Shown here: positions 14,028-21,427 of the stretch, one piece after another
Position numbering within the stretch: position 1 is the first letter of the stretch
Layout: each line of letters starts with the position of its first letter
Origin: a virus
IMG/VR virus record: IMGVR_UViG_3300010885_033421
Location: 1 to 24,278 of that record
Direction: 5' to 3' (one strand)
DNA: 24,278 nucleotides
The notes under the pieces: model-generated
What the model was told of the DNA's origin: nothing
The model's database searches: none
What the model saw: only the letters and a program-made list of their open reading frames with translations
Program-made: the position numbers and the translations under genes

Positions 14028-14324
14028 ATGGCAACCGCAGCAAAGCGACCAGAATCCCGCACCGTCACAATCAACCTTCCCGAGCCGTGGGTCGGCTGGA
14101 CCGCCACGCTTCGCGTGACGTTTCCGCTCAAGCGCCTGCAGGACCTGCAGTCGGGCGACTTTGACCGTATCGCCGAGGCGTGGGACGCCATCTGCGTTGA
14201 GCACAACTTTCCGGATGACGAGGGCGGCGTTGCCGCGTCGGCTGCAACCGTCTGCGACTACGACGCGGTCGGCAAGGCGATCACGCTCTGGTCGGAGGCC
14301 ATGGCGACGCTCCCCCCTCGCTGA
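14028..14324 (+). CDS. Tail assembly chaperone, short form (G-like)
   Basis: A 98-aa product of the unshifted frame. ATG 14028 has AGGAGG (14016-14021) upstream; an upstream ATG at 13953 would overlap the terminator hairpin and is rejected. SRTVTINLPEPWVGWTATLRV and a helical, acidic second half (DFDRIAEAWDAICVEHNFPDDEGG...) fit small tail chaperones that coat the tape measure protein during tail assembly. It ends ...MATLPPR-stop, and the slippery sequence CCCCCCT (14312-14318) lies two codons before the TGA. Its place between the tube protein and the gp10-like and tape measure genes matches the lambda G/GT arrangement. Confidence 0.8.
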   Translation: MATAAKRPESRTVTINLPEPWVGWTATLRVTFPLKRLQDLQSGDFDRIAEAWDAICVEHNFPDDEGGVAASAATVCDYDAVGKAITLWSEAMATLPPR

Positions 14325-14503
14325 GGCAGCAGGCGACGAGAATCGCCCTCGGTCACCCGGTCGTTCCGTCGATCGAGGTAATCGCGCACCTGCTCGCCAA
14401 GATCTTTCACAAACTCCCCCACGAGATTCTGGAGGAGGAGGACGGCGCCGCTCTGCTCCGCGCTTGGCAACTTGAGCAGGACCTGACCCCAAAGGAGCGA
14501 TGA
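14028..14503 (+). CDS. Tail assembly chaperone, -1 frameshift product (GT-like)
   Basis: Slippage by -1 on C CCC CCT (14312-14318) leads from ...ATLPP into SLRQQATRIALGHPVVPSIE and on to a stop at 14501-14503, giving about 158 aa. The shifted part has sensible protein composition (SIEVIAHLLAKIFHKLPHEI, LLRAWQLEQDL), has no start codon close to its beginning, and ends at an ATGA overlap with the next gene. The +1 frame in contrast is Arg/Ser-rich shadow sequence. In lambda-like tails the ratio of short to shifted chaperone is set by such slippage and is needed for tape measure recruitment. The heptamer fits the X XXY YYZ rule exactly. Confidence 0.82.
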
Positions 14504-15087
14504 TGCCAAACAATCCAAAGGCGATGGGGCGGGTCCAATCAGAATTTGAGGTGAAGTTCACCGACGAGACGTATCAAGCGCTCAAGGCGTTTGAGGACGA
14601 GATCGAACGCCGCTACGACGCAAAGACGTTCGCAACGGTCTTGCAATCCGCCCTGACCAGCGGCGCGAAATCCATTGTCCCCGACGTCCGCGCCCAGGTG
14701 CCAAGTCAGAAATACGGCACCAGAAGACTTCGCGGCGCTATCCGCGCGCGAGCCTCGCGGTTCATGACGCCTGCCTCGGTTGTCGGCATTGGGCTCGGCG
14801 CCCGCCGCTCTGATCGCAAGGGTGCGTGGTACGCCTGGATCTACACTAAGGGAGCTCGACCGCACAGCATTGAGGCTCGTCGTCACCGCTTCCTTCACTT
14901 CGGCTCCAAAGTGGTGAGCCGCGTGGAACACCCAGGCTTCACCGGCCGCCCATTCGTCCCCGCCGCTGTTGAGCGCGCCTCGCCAAAGATGCTTGCCAAC
15001 ACCGCAAAGATCACCAACAAATTCCTCGTTGACGATGCCTTCCAACAGCGCATCCTCAACATCCGCGCAAGACAGACGGGAGAATAG
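14500..15087 (+). CDS. HK97 gp10-like tail/neck protein
   Basis: A 195-aa basic protein. The N-terminal half is helical (ETYQALKAFEDEIERRYDAKTFATVLQSAL). The C-terminal half contains WYAWIYTKGARPHSIEARRHRFLHF and VEHPGFTGRPFVPAAVE, the two signatures of gp10-like proteins (fGt..pHtI and hPGt.arPFlrpA). In many phages this gene lies between the connector and tail terminator; here it follows the chaperones. ATG 14500 overlaps the frameshift product's stop; a second ATG at 14503 is an equally possible start. It probably acts in head-tail joining or tail completion. Confidence 0.75.
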   Translation: MMPNNPKAMGRVQSEFEVKFTDETYQALKAFEDEIERRYDAKTFATVLQSALTSGAKSIVPDVRAQVPSQKYGTRRLRGAIRARASRFMTPASVVGIGLGARRSDRKGAWYAWIYTKGARPHSIEARRHRFLHFGSKVVSRVEHPGFTGRPFVPAAVERASPKMLANTAKITNKFLVDDAFQQRILNIRARQTGE

Positions 15088-15089
15088 CC

Positions 15090-16805
15090 ATGGCGTCTAA
15101 CGATCGACAGATCAACGTTGGCATCGTCGGGAAAGATGCCGTCTCTCGCCCAATGCGCAAGATCCGCGTTGAGGCGGGATTACTCGGAAAGTCGTTCAAG
15201 GCCGTTTCCTCAACCGCAAGCACCTTCGGTTCCGACTTTAAGAAAATCGGCGCGGGCGTCGGGCTTGCAACCGCTGGGGTGATCGCCTTTGCCGCAAGCG
15301 CCGTCAAGGCCGCGGCTGAAGACCAGGTCGCGTCCACTGGCCTCGTTGCCGTCCTTAAGGCGCGCAAAATGGCAACCGACGCCAACCTTAAGAGCGTGGA
15401 CGCTCTAATCAAAAAGGGTCAAGAACTCGCGTTCACCGACGACGAAACCCGAGCGTCTATTGCCACGGCAACCCAGTTCACCAAGAAGTTCTCGGACGCG
15501 CAAAAGATCAACACGGTTGCGATGGAGGTTGCGCGCGCCAAGCACATGGGCCTTGCCGAGGCGACCGCCCTTGTTGGCAAGGCGTACCAGGGAAACGGCA
15601 AAGCCGCAAAGCAGCTTGGCATTGAGCTCAAGACCAGCACAAAGGTCACGAGCGAAAAGATCAAGCTGGACAAGCAGGGCCAGGCGGTCGTCGTCTCCAC
15701 TACAAAGACCATCAACAACCAGATCAAGGGGCTCGCGGCGGTCAACGCAATCAACGCCAAGTTCACGGGGTCCACGGAAGCCTACGCGAACACCTTTGCC
15801 GGCTCCTTTGCAATTGTGCAAGATAACCTTCGCGAGCTTAAGGAGAGCATTGGAACCGCCCTGCTCCCCGCCGTCACCAAGGTCTTCAACGGGCTAAAGC
15901 CAATCCTTGCCAAGGTCATTGGCGACATTACTCAGAACCTCCCAAAGATCCAAGCGTTCGCGGATACCATTGCGACCAAGATCCTTGCCAAACTACCAAG
16001 CGTTGTCTCGTCGGTTGAAGGCGCTATCCCAAAGATTAAGGACTACATTCAAGGTCTGATCGACAAGTTTGTCGGCATGGGGAAGTCCGCCAACGACATC
16101 CTCGGACCAGGCGGCTCTATTCGCGTCGCCCTGACGGGCCTTGGCGCAGCACTCGGCGGCATCCGCGGCGCTATTGCCGCTAACTTTATTGCCTCGGGCG
16201 TTGACCCGATTCAGGCGTACTTTGCGGGAACCGTTGCAAAGGGCGTGATTGAAGGCATGACCGAGGGGCTAACCGGACAAGCCGTCGCAATCTTAATCAA
16301 GAAGTTCGCTGGGAACCTTGGCACCGCAACCGCTGGGAGCGCCCTGGGCTCTGCGGCCGCCCCAGGCGGAACGCTTGCCGCAGGCGGCTTAACGGTTGCC
16401 GCCGCCGTTCCATTCCTTCTTGCGGTCCTTGCCGTTGCCGCCGTGGTGGCAACGATCAACCAGATCGCGCAGGGAGAAAACTCTCCAGCCGCTAAGGCGA
16501 AGCGCGCTGCGGATCGCGCGCAGCGAGACCTTGGCAGAAAGATTCAAGACGGCCTCAAGGCGGAAGCGAAAAAGCAGCCCGTCATCGGACCCGGAAAAGG
16601 GACGACCCCGTTCAACCCGATCAAGAACGGAACGCCTATGGTGCCCGCATACGGAGGCGGAGCCACTACGCCATGGGCTCCCGCGGTCACGGTCAAGAGC
16701 ACCTGGAAGATGGGGCGTGACGCCTACTCCTCGCTGAACACCGAGCTTTACTTCCAGTCAAAGAACATCGCCCCAAACTCCCGCGTCACTGGTCGGAATA
16801 AGTAA
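15090..16805 (+). CDS. Tail tape measure protein
   Basis: A 571-aa protein that sets tail length and probably enters the host envelope at infection. The N-terminus (DRQINVGIVGKDAVSRPMRKIRVEAG) and the following Ala-rich helix (GVGLATAGVIAFAASAVKAAA, about 54-74) are typical of tape measures. FTDDETRASIATATQFTKKFSD and AKHMGLAEATALVGKAYQGNGKAAKQLGI (about 135-180) match the conserved tape-measure core. FAIVQDNLRELKESIGTALLPAV follows. A long hydrophobic stretch (about 430-460, TLAAGGLTVAAAVPFLLAV onward) could span a membrane. With roughly 1.5 angstrom per residue, a tail near 85 nm is expected; this is a rule-of-thumb inference. The ATG follows the upstream stop by 2 bases. Confidence 0.88.
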   Translation: MASNDRQINVGIVGKDAVSRPMRKIRVEAGLLGKSFKAVSSTASTFGSDFKKIGAGVGLATAGVIAFAASAVKAAAEDQVASTGLVAVLKARKMATDANLKSVDALIKKGQELAFTDDETRASIATATQFTKKFSDAQKINTVAMEVARAKHMGLAEATALVGKAYQGNGKAAKQLGIELKTSTKVTSEKIKLDKQGQAVVVSTTKTINNQIKGLAAVNAINAKFTGSTEAYANTFAGSFAIVQDNLRELKESIGTALLPAVTKVFNGLKPILAKVIGDITQNLPKIQAFADTIATKILAKLPSVVSSVEGAIPKIKDYIQGLIDKFVGMGKSANDILGPGGSIRVALTGLGAALGGIRGAIAANFIASGVDPIQAYFAGTVAKGVIEGMTEGLTGQAVAILIKKFAGNLGTATAGSALGSAAAPGGTLAAGGLTVAAAVPFLLAVLAVAAVVATINQIAQGENSPAAKAKRAADRAQRDLGRKIQDGLKAEAKKQPVIGPGKGTTPFNPIKNGTPMVPAYGGGATTPWAPAVTVKSTWKMGRDAYSSLNTELYFQSKNIAPNSRVTGRNK

Positions 16806-19268
16806 ATGGCAGGCACCGCGCCGTTCTGCCTGTACATGGACGTCAACCCGGTCGCCTCCGCGATCGGCGTGGGCGGTACCGTCACGGTCACCACCTCGTC
16901 CTCGCACGGATTGTGGACGGGTGCCGTGGTGCAAATGGCGGGAATGACGGGAGCCGGCACGGCGTTCAACGGCGTCGGCACGGCGACGGTCACGAGTGGC
17001 ACGGCGTTTACCTACGTCTTCGGAACCGCAAGCGGCACGGCAACGGTCACCTCGGCGGTTGCCTCCGTGGACCTGCTCCCGCCGACGATCAACTACACCT
17101 CGGGCACGGCGCGCAACAACGCGCTCTACATCGAACTCGGCTCAGTGAGCATGGGCGCCTCGGGCGACTCTCAGCCGTCGTCGCTCGGCTTCATGGTGCA
17201 CCAAGACGTCACCCCGTCTACGGGCCCGTGGTTTACCACGATCCCCGACCAGACACGCTTCCGCATGATTAAGGCAAATACTGGGGCAACGCCCGCCGCA
17301 GACTTCTCCGACATCCTCTTCGTCGGATTCTTGGACTCGGTAGACGCGCAGCTCAACAAGGGCGGTCAAGGTACGGACGCGCAGGTTGGGCTCATTGACC
17401 TGAACGGCACGCTGGACCGCTTGGTCGCCGTGGGCGCCCCTGCAACCACCGCAACAATTGACTTCGGCACGCCGCCCGTCTCCTCGGGCGGAACCGTCAC
17501 CGTGACCACGTTGACCCCGCACAACTTCTCGACCTCGCCCGCCACAAACATCACCATTCGCAACGTCATCGGCGGAGGAACGGCGTTGGCGTCGGGGTTC
17601 AACGTTACAAACGTGGCGGTCACGAGCGTCAACGCGGCGACTAACCAGTTCACCTACGTCTATGGAACGGCAGACGGCACCGCTCCAACCTCGACCGACG
17701 CCGCTGGCAACACCATCAACGCCGTCTCCATCACGAGCATCTCAGCGGTTGCGAACGCAACTGGATTCTTGCAGGTTGTCTCAACGGGACAGCGGCACGC
17801 GTTGACCCCGACGTACACCATCGGCTCCGACACCTACAAGACCAGCGTAGTGATCACGGGTCTGGCGTATACGAGCGGCGGCACGTTCAAGGTTGACGGC
17901 GTCGCCTCTACGGGCGCGGCCTTTGTGCGAGCGATAAACGGAACGCCACTGACCTTTAGTCTTTCGGGTTCGGGAGTGGTAGCCGCGACTAACATGCTCC
18001 TACCAAGAATCTATGACGCGGGCTGGCAAGTTAGCGGCACCCCCGTCTTTAGCCTTACCAACGCAAAACTGTCTGTCTACGAGCAGGCAAACGTGATCCC
18101 GCTCAACTCGTCAACGGCGGCGCTCACCTCCACGATTACCATCCAGCCAGGCACTCGGGAGTCGGATGCGGTCAAGCAGGTGCTTGCCGCTGCAAACGTC
18201 AAGCACTCCTCGGACAAGGCCGTGCAGCGCCTGCTCGCAACTGGGACGACGACCATGATCACCGCGCCCAAGGATTCTACGTTGACCGAGCAGCCGAACT
18301 CCACCAACTTCGTTATTAACGCAAGCACCCTGCGCGGCGCGTTGGATACCGTGATTGAGGCGTACACGGGGCAAGATCAGCGGGTGCGTCGGTACTGGGT
18401 CGACAACCAGGCGCGGCTCAACTATGCCGCCGCCGACACGACCGTGAAGCCAACCTTTGCCACCGCGCCCTACGCCATTGCGATCACCGGCAACGAGAAC
18501 CCCGACACCGTTGGAAAGTCGGTCATCTCGCCGTTCGCCCTTGCAATCCGCTGGGATCACAACGCGGTCAAGCAAGGCATCTTCCTTAGCGCCTCGGGGG
18601 CGGGCGCGCAGACGTTGACGTACACGAAGGCGGGCTACGCTTCGCGCCCGGGCTCACCCGTCTTTGACCAGGTGGTGGACTACTCCCTCACCACGGGCGC
18701 CGACGCTACGAAGACGCTTGCCCGCACCGCCTCATCATTCTTCCTTGAGCGTTCGGTGCCACTTCTTGCGGGCTCTACCTTTGAGCTACGCGGTGCGGGA
18801 ACCGCTTCGTGGAACAACCTTGGCTTCACCGCAGGTTACGCGGTCAACGGCACCGCAACCGTCACGGGCGTCAGCGCCGCGGCTGGGACCATGACGTACA
18901 CCTACTCGTCAAGTGCGGGAACCTTTGCGGTGGGGCAACTCGTCACCACCGCAAGCCTCGGGCTTGCATCGTCCGGCTACACCGTCACGGGTGGAACCAT
19001 CGTCGGCGCCGACTCCACTACGTTCAAGGTCGCAGGATCGGGAACGGGAACTACCACGGGTCTGACGGGGACCGCGACAACCTTCTCAATGGTCAACTCA
19101 TGGCAACCGGGCCAATGGGTGGAGATCAACGCAGGCCCCCTCGCGCTTTCTGGCTTGTACCGCATCGAGCAGGTGGACTGGTCGCTGGAGCCTGGCTCGT
19201 TCTACCAAGTTGTCCGCATCACCTTCAACCGCCGCGGGGTGAATACCCTCACCGCGCTTATCAAGTAG
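16806..19268 (+). CDS. Large minor tail protein with inserted beta repeats
   Basis: An 820-aa protein directly after the tape measure, where distal tail and hub proteins lie. The framework (FCLYMDVNP, YIELGSVSMGASGDSQPSSL, FVGFLDSVDAQLNKGGQGTD, TSTITIQPGTRESDAVKQVL, VIEAYTGQDQRVRRYWVDNQ, and a C-terminal block ending GPLALSGLYRIEQVDWSLEPG...RITFNRRG) resembles tail-hub or adsorption-platform proteins. Interposed are Thr/Val/Gly-rich modules at about residues 15-90, 217-312, 315-390 and 690-770. Each has the pattern GTVTVTT...HGL...G..V.I.g..g.g..FNg...VT....TF.Y, resembling FCCH-like insert domains. These probably decorate the tail tip and bind carbohydrates. The start ATG abuts the tape measure stop. 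Confidence 0.7.
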   Translation: MAGTAPFCLYMDVNPVASAIGVGGTVTVTTSSSHGLWTGAVVQMAGMTGAGTAFNGVGTATVTSGTAFTYVFGTASGTATVTSAVASVDLLPPTINYTSGTARNNALYIELGSVSMGASGDSQPSSLGFMVHQDVTPSTGPWFTTIPDQTRFRMIKANTGATPAADFSDILFVGFLDSVDAQLNKGGQGTDAQVGLIDLNGTLDRLVAVGAPATTATIDFGTPPVSSGGTVTVTTLTPHNFSTSPATNITIRNVIGGGTALASGFNVTNVAVTSVNAATNQFTYVYGTADGTAPTSTDAAGNTINAVSITSISAVANATGFLQVVSTGQRHALTPTYTIGSDTYKTSVVITGLAYTSGGTFKVDGVASTGAAFVRAINGTPLTFSLSGSGVVAATNMLLPRIYDAGWQVSGTPVFSLTNAKLSVYEQANVIPLNSSTAALTSTITIQPGTRESDAVKQVLAAANVKHSSDKAVQRLLATGTTTMITAPKDSTLTEQPNSTNFVINASTLRGALDTVIEAYTGQDQRVRRYWVDNQARLNYAAADTTVKPTFATAPYAIAITGNENPDTVGKSVISPFALAIRWDHNAVKQGIFLSASGAGAQTLTYTKAGYASRPGSPVFDQVVDYSLTTGADATKTLARTASSFFLERSVPLLAGSTFELRGAGTASWNNLGFTAGYAVNGTATVTGVSAAAGTMTYTYSSSAGTFAVGQLVTTASLGLASSGYTVTGGTIVGADSTTFKVAGSGTGTTTGLTGTATTFSMVNSWQPGQWVEINAGPLALSGLYRIEQVDWSLEPGSFYQVVRITFNRRGVNTLTALIK

Positions 19269-19278
19269 GAGGCTGAAC

Positions 19279-21033
19279 ATGGCAGACCGATTCGGCTCGT
19301 CAGACAACTCGCTCGTCGCCCGCATGTCGGGGATCGTTGACGCCTCAGGGAACCGAGTAATCTCTTCAGGCAACAGCTTTGGCGACAGCCCGCTCGGCGC
19401 TGCACCGCTCTTGCAATCCATCTACACCCTTGCCAACCCGACCTTCAACCAGACGCCGCCAAACGTCAGCTCGGCAATCAGCGACTCGTCCAACCCTCTC
19501 CCGTACTGGTCGGTCGACGACTCTTCCGCCGGCAACATCTCGGCAACCATGTCGTTTTCCACGGCGACGGGCACCTGGGGCGTCAAGATTGACCCGACGA
19601 CCGCGGTCTCGGGCGATACGTTCGTGCTGAAGACTCGCTCCTACATTCCCGCCAACGACGACAACCTCGGCCTGCGCCAGAAACTTTTTGCCGTGCTCAC
19701 CAAGAACGGAACGTACTCCAGCACGACGCAATGGAACTTCGCCGCCTCCGTGGTCTATTACGACGGCGGCGGTTCAAGCGTTGGATCGGCAACCGTGGGG
19801 ACGGTCTACGACAACACGACGTGGACGAGCCTCAGCGGATTCACCACGACCAATGGGACGGCCATCAACGCAAGCGCCGAGATTGTTGACGTGACGTTCA
19901 CCCTCACCGCGACCGCCGACGTGACCTCGGGAACGAGCGTCACCATCCAATCCGCGCTGCTCTCCACCAAGGTCGGCGCTAACTCTGCCTTCCTTGTGAC
20001 CGAGACGTTCACCTCGTCGGGAACCTGGACGCGACCAACCGGAGTCAATTATCTCGTTGGCGTCATTGCCGTTGGCGGAGGTGGCGGTGGAGGCGGTGGC
20101 AGCGTGCGCCGCGCCAACAGCACTACGGGCGGCGCAGGGCCATTTGGCGGCGGCGGAGGCGCGTCTTCGCGTTGGGCCTACGCACAAAACCTTTACGTCG
20201 GCGACGTCTCAACAATCTCAATCGGCATTGGAGCGGGTGGGGTTGGTGGCACCGCGGCCGTGACGGTCAAAGCCAGCGGCAATGCAGGAACCGCCATTGA
20301 AGCATACGGCGGAGTCGGCGCAAACGGGGGCGCTACGACGTTCGGCTCTTATCTTTCAATTCCAGGCGGCGGTGGAGGAAGCGCAAACGCAAGCACGGCT
20401 GGAACTGGTTCGGCTGGAGGTATCGCTGGGGCAACAGCGACGACGACAATCTACGGACTTGCATTGCTCGCAAGCGTGGGCGGAGCAGCAACGCTCGCTG
20501 CAGGTACCAACGTTCTGACCGCTGACCCGTCGGGAACCGTGAGCACGCAATACGCGACGCCCCAGATGCCCGTCTACTCAACGTTTACGGCTGGAGGCGC
20601 GGGAGGAACCGGCGTCGGAACCGTAACGGTTGCAGGTGGCACGGTAACTACCCTAAACGTCACTAGCGGCGCAGGCGGAGCAGGCGGTGCGGCTGGAATC
20701 ATTGCGAGCGGCGGGGCTGGCGGATATGGCGGGAAGAACGACAGTCCGTCGGAAATTCGCGCGGGCGGCGCGGGCGGAAACGGCGGCGGCGGAGGAGCCG
20801 GAGGCGGCTACTTCTACAATCTCACAAGTTACACGGGCAGTGGAACTGCAATCGTATCGATTACAGGTGGGGCGGGCGGAACTGCTTCGGCAAACAGCGG
20901 CGCGGGGGGCGGTGGTGGTGGCGGAGTTGCGTGGCAATACCCTTCGGCTACGGCGAGACAAGACGGAACCGCCACGGCGGGGACGGGCGGAAAGGGCGGC
21001 GACGGAATCGTTGTCGTCGCGTACATCGCCTGA
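19279..21033 (+). CDS. Glycine-rich tail adhesin
   Basis: A 584-aa protein. Residues 1-60 form an N-terminal attachment region (SSDNSLVARMSGIVDASGNR). Residues 60-240 are a beta-sandwich (YWSVDDSSAGNISATMSF, a carbohydrate-binding-like fold by pattern only). From residue about 243 it has the FTSSGTWTRPTGVNYLVGVI strand pair that introduces glycine-rich phage adhesin domains, followed by many runs of 4-9 Gly (GGGGGGGGGS, GGGGAGGGY and so on) to the end VVVAYIA. Such glycine-rich tips resemble the polyglycine sandwich of T-even gp38-type adhesins, which carry receptor loops between Gly helices. AGGAGG (19267-19272) lies before ATG 19279. It is likely a receptor-binding protein at the tail tip. 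Confidence 0.75.
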   Translation: MADRFGSSDNSLVARMSGIVDASGNRVISSGNSFGDSPLGAAPLLQSIYTLANPTFNQTPPNVSSAISDSSNPLPYWSVDDSSAGNISATMSFSTATGTWGVKIDPTTAVSGDTFVLKTRSYIPANDDNLGLRQKLFAVLTKNGTYSSTTQWNFAASVVYYDGGGSSVGSATVGTVYDNTTWTSLSGFTTTNGTAINASAEIVDVTFTLTATADVTSGTSVTIQSALLSTKVGANSAFLVTETFTSSGTWTRPTGVNYLVGVIAVGGGGGGGGGSVRRANSTTGGAGPFGGGGGASSRWAYAQNLYVGDVSTISIGIGAGGVGGTAAVTVKASGNAGTAIEAYGGVGANGGATTFGSYLSIPGGGGGSANASTAGTGSAGGIAGATATTTIYGLALLASVGGAATLAAGTNVLTADPSGTVSTQYATPQMPVYSTFTAGGAGGTGVGTVTVAGGTVTTLNVTSGAGGAGGAAGIIASGGAGGYGGKNDSPSEIRAGGAGGNGGGGGAGGGYFYNLTSYTGSGTAIVSITGGAGGTASANSGAGGGGGGGVAWQYPSATARQDGTATAGTGGKGGDGIVVVAYIA

Positions 21034-21245
21034 TGAATACTATCTTTCTCAATTCTCAAAACGTAGTCGTGCAAGTCATTGCGGGCGAGCTCAACGAAGT
21101 GCAACGCGACGCGTTCCTGCGAACCTACGCGGCGCTCTTTGGCGCTACCTCGCTTATCACCACGGACCTCCCCGCCTGGATCGGCGGCACCTATGATGCA
21201 ACCACGGGCGAGTTCTCGCCCCCACCAACCGAGGAGCCAGCATGA
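21033..21245 (+). CDS. Small fibre-associated protein
   Basis: A 70-aa protein opening MNTIFLNSQNVVVQVIAGEL, with a C-terminal IGGTYDATTGEFSPPPTEEP. The Gx.Yd..TGxFxPPP ending is typical of small accessory proteins encoded after phage fibre genes, including tail fibre assembly-type proteins. It starts in a TGATG overlap with the adhesin stop and ends in an ATGA overlap with the next gene. Its role is likely assembly or capping of the adhesin; inferred from motif and place. Confidence 0.6.
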   Translation: MNTIFLNSQNVVVQVIAGELNEVQRDAFLRTYAALFGATSLITTDLPAWIGGTYDATTGEFSPPPTEEPA

Positions 21246-21427
21246 CTCGCAACCAGGTAGATGCAATCATTGAGCGCCTTGACGCGCAGAGCGAAAAGAT
21301 TGACCGCCTTCAGTCCCAGCTTGACCAGATGAAGGGCGGCCTCACCGTCCTCAAGGGAATTGGCGCCTTTTTGGGAGTCTCGGGTGTTGGCGCCCTGCTT
21401 GCCTGGCTTCAGTCCCAAGGTAAATGA
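21242..21427 (+). CDS. Coiled-coil plus membrane-segment peptide
   Basis: A 61-aa protein. Residues 1-35 form an amphipathic heptad coil (VDAIIERLDAQSEKIDRLQSQLDQM). Residues about 36-57 form a hydrophobic segment (LTVLKGIGAFLGVSGVGALLAWL), and the tail is SQGK. This layout resembles XhlA-type lysis accessory proteins and other small phage membrane proteins at the start of lysis cassettes. It is coupled on both sides by ATGA overlaps (21242-21245 and 21424-21427). Family membership is not certain. Confidence 0.6.
   Translation: MTRNQVDAIIERLDAQSEKIDRLQSQLDQMKGGLTVLKGIGAFLGVSGVGALLAWLQSQGK

Noticed and set aside
14161-14475. +1 frame as the chaperone extension
   Set aside because: Composition is Arg/Ser/Pro-rich shadow; the -1 frame is reached by a perfect slippery heptamer and has normal protein composition.
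20090-21000. GGC/GGA-rich repeats as a CRISPR array or non-coding tandem array
   Set aside because: No fixed repeat-spacer length; the repetition comes from Gly codons in one continuous coding frame.
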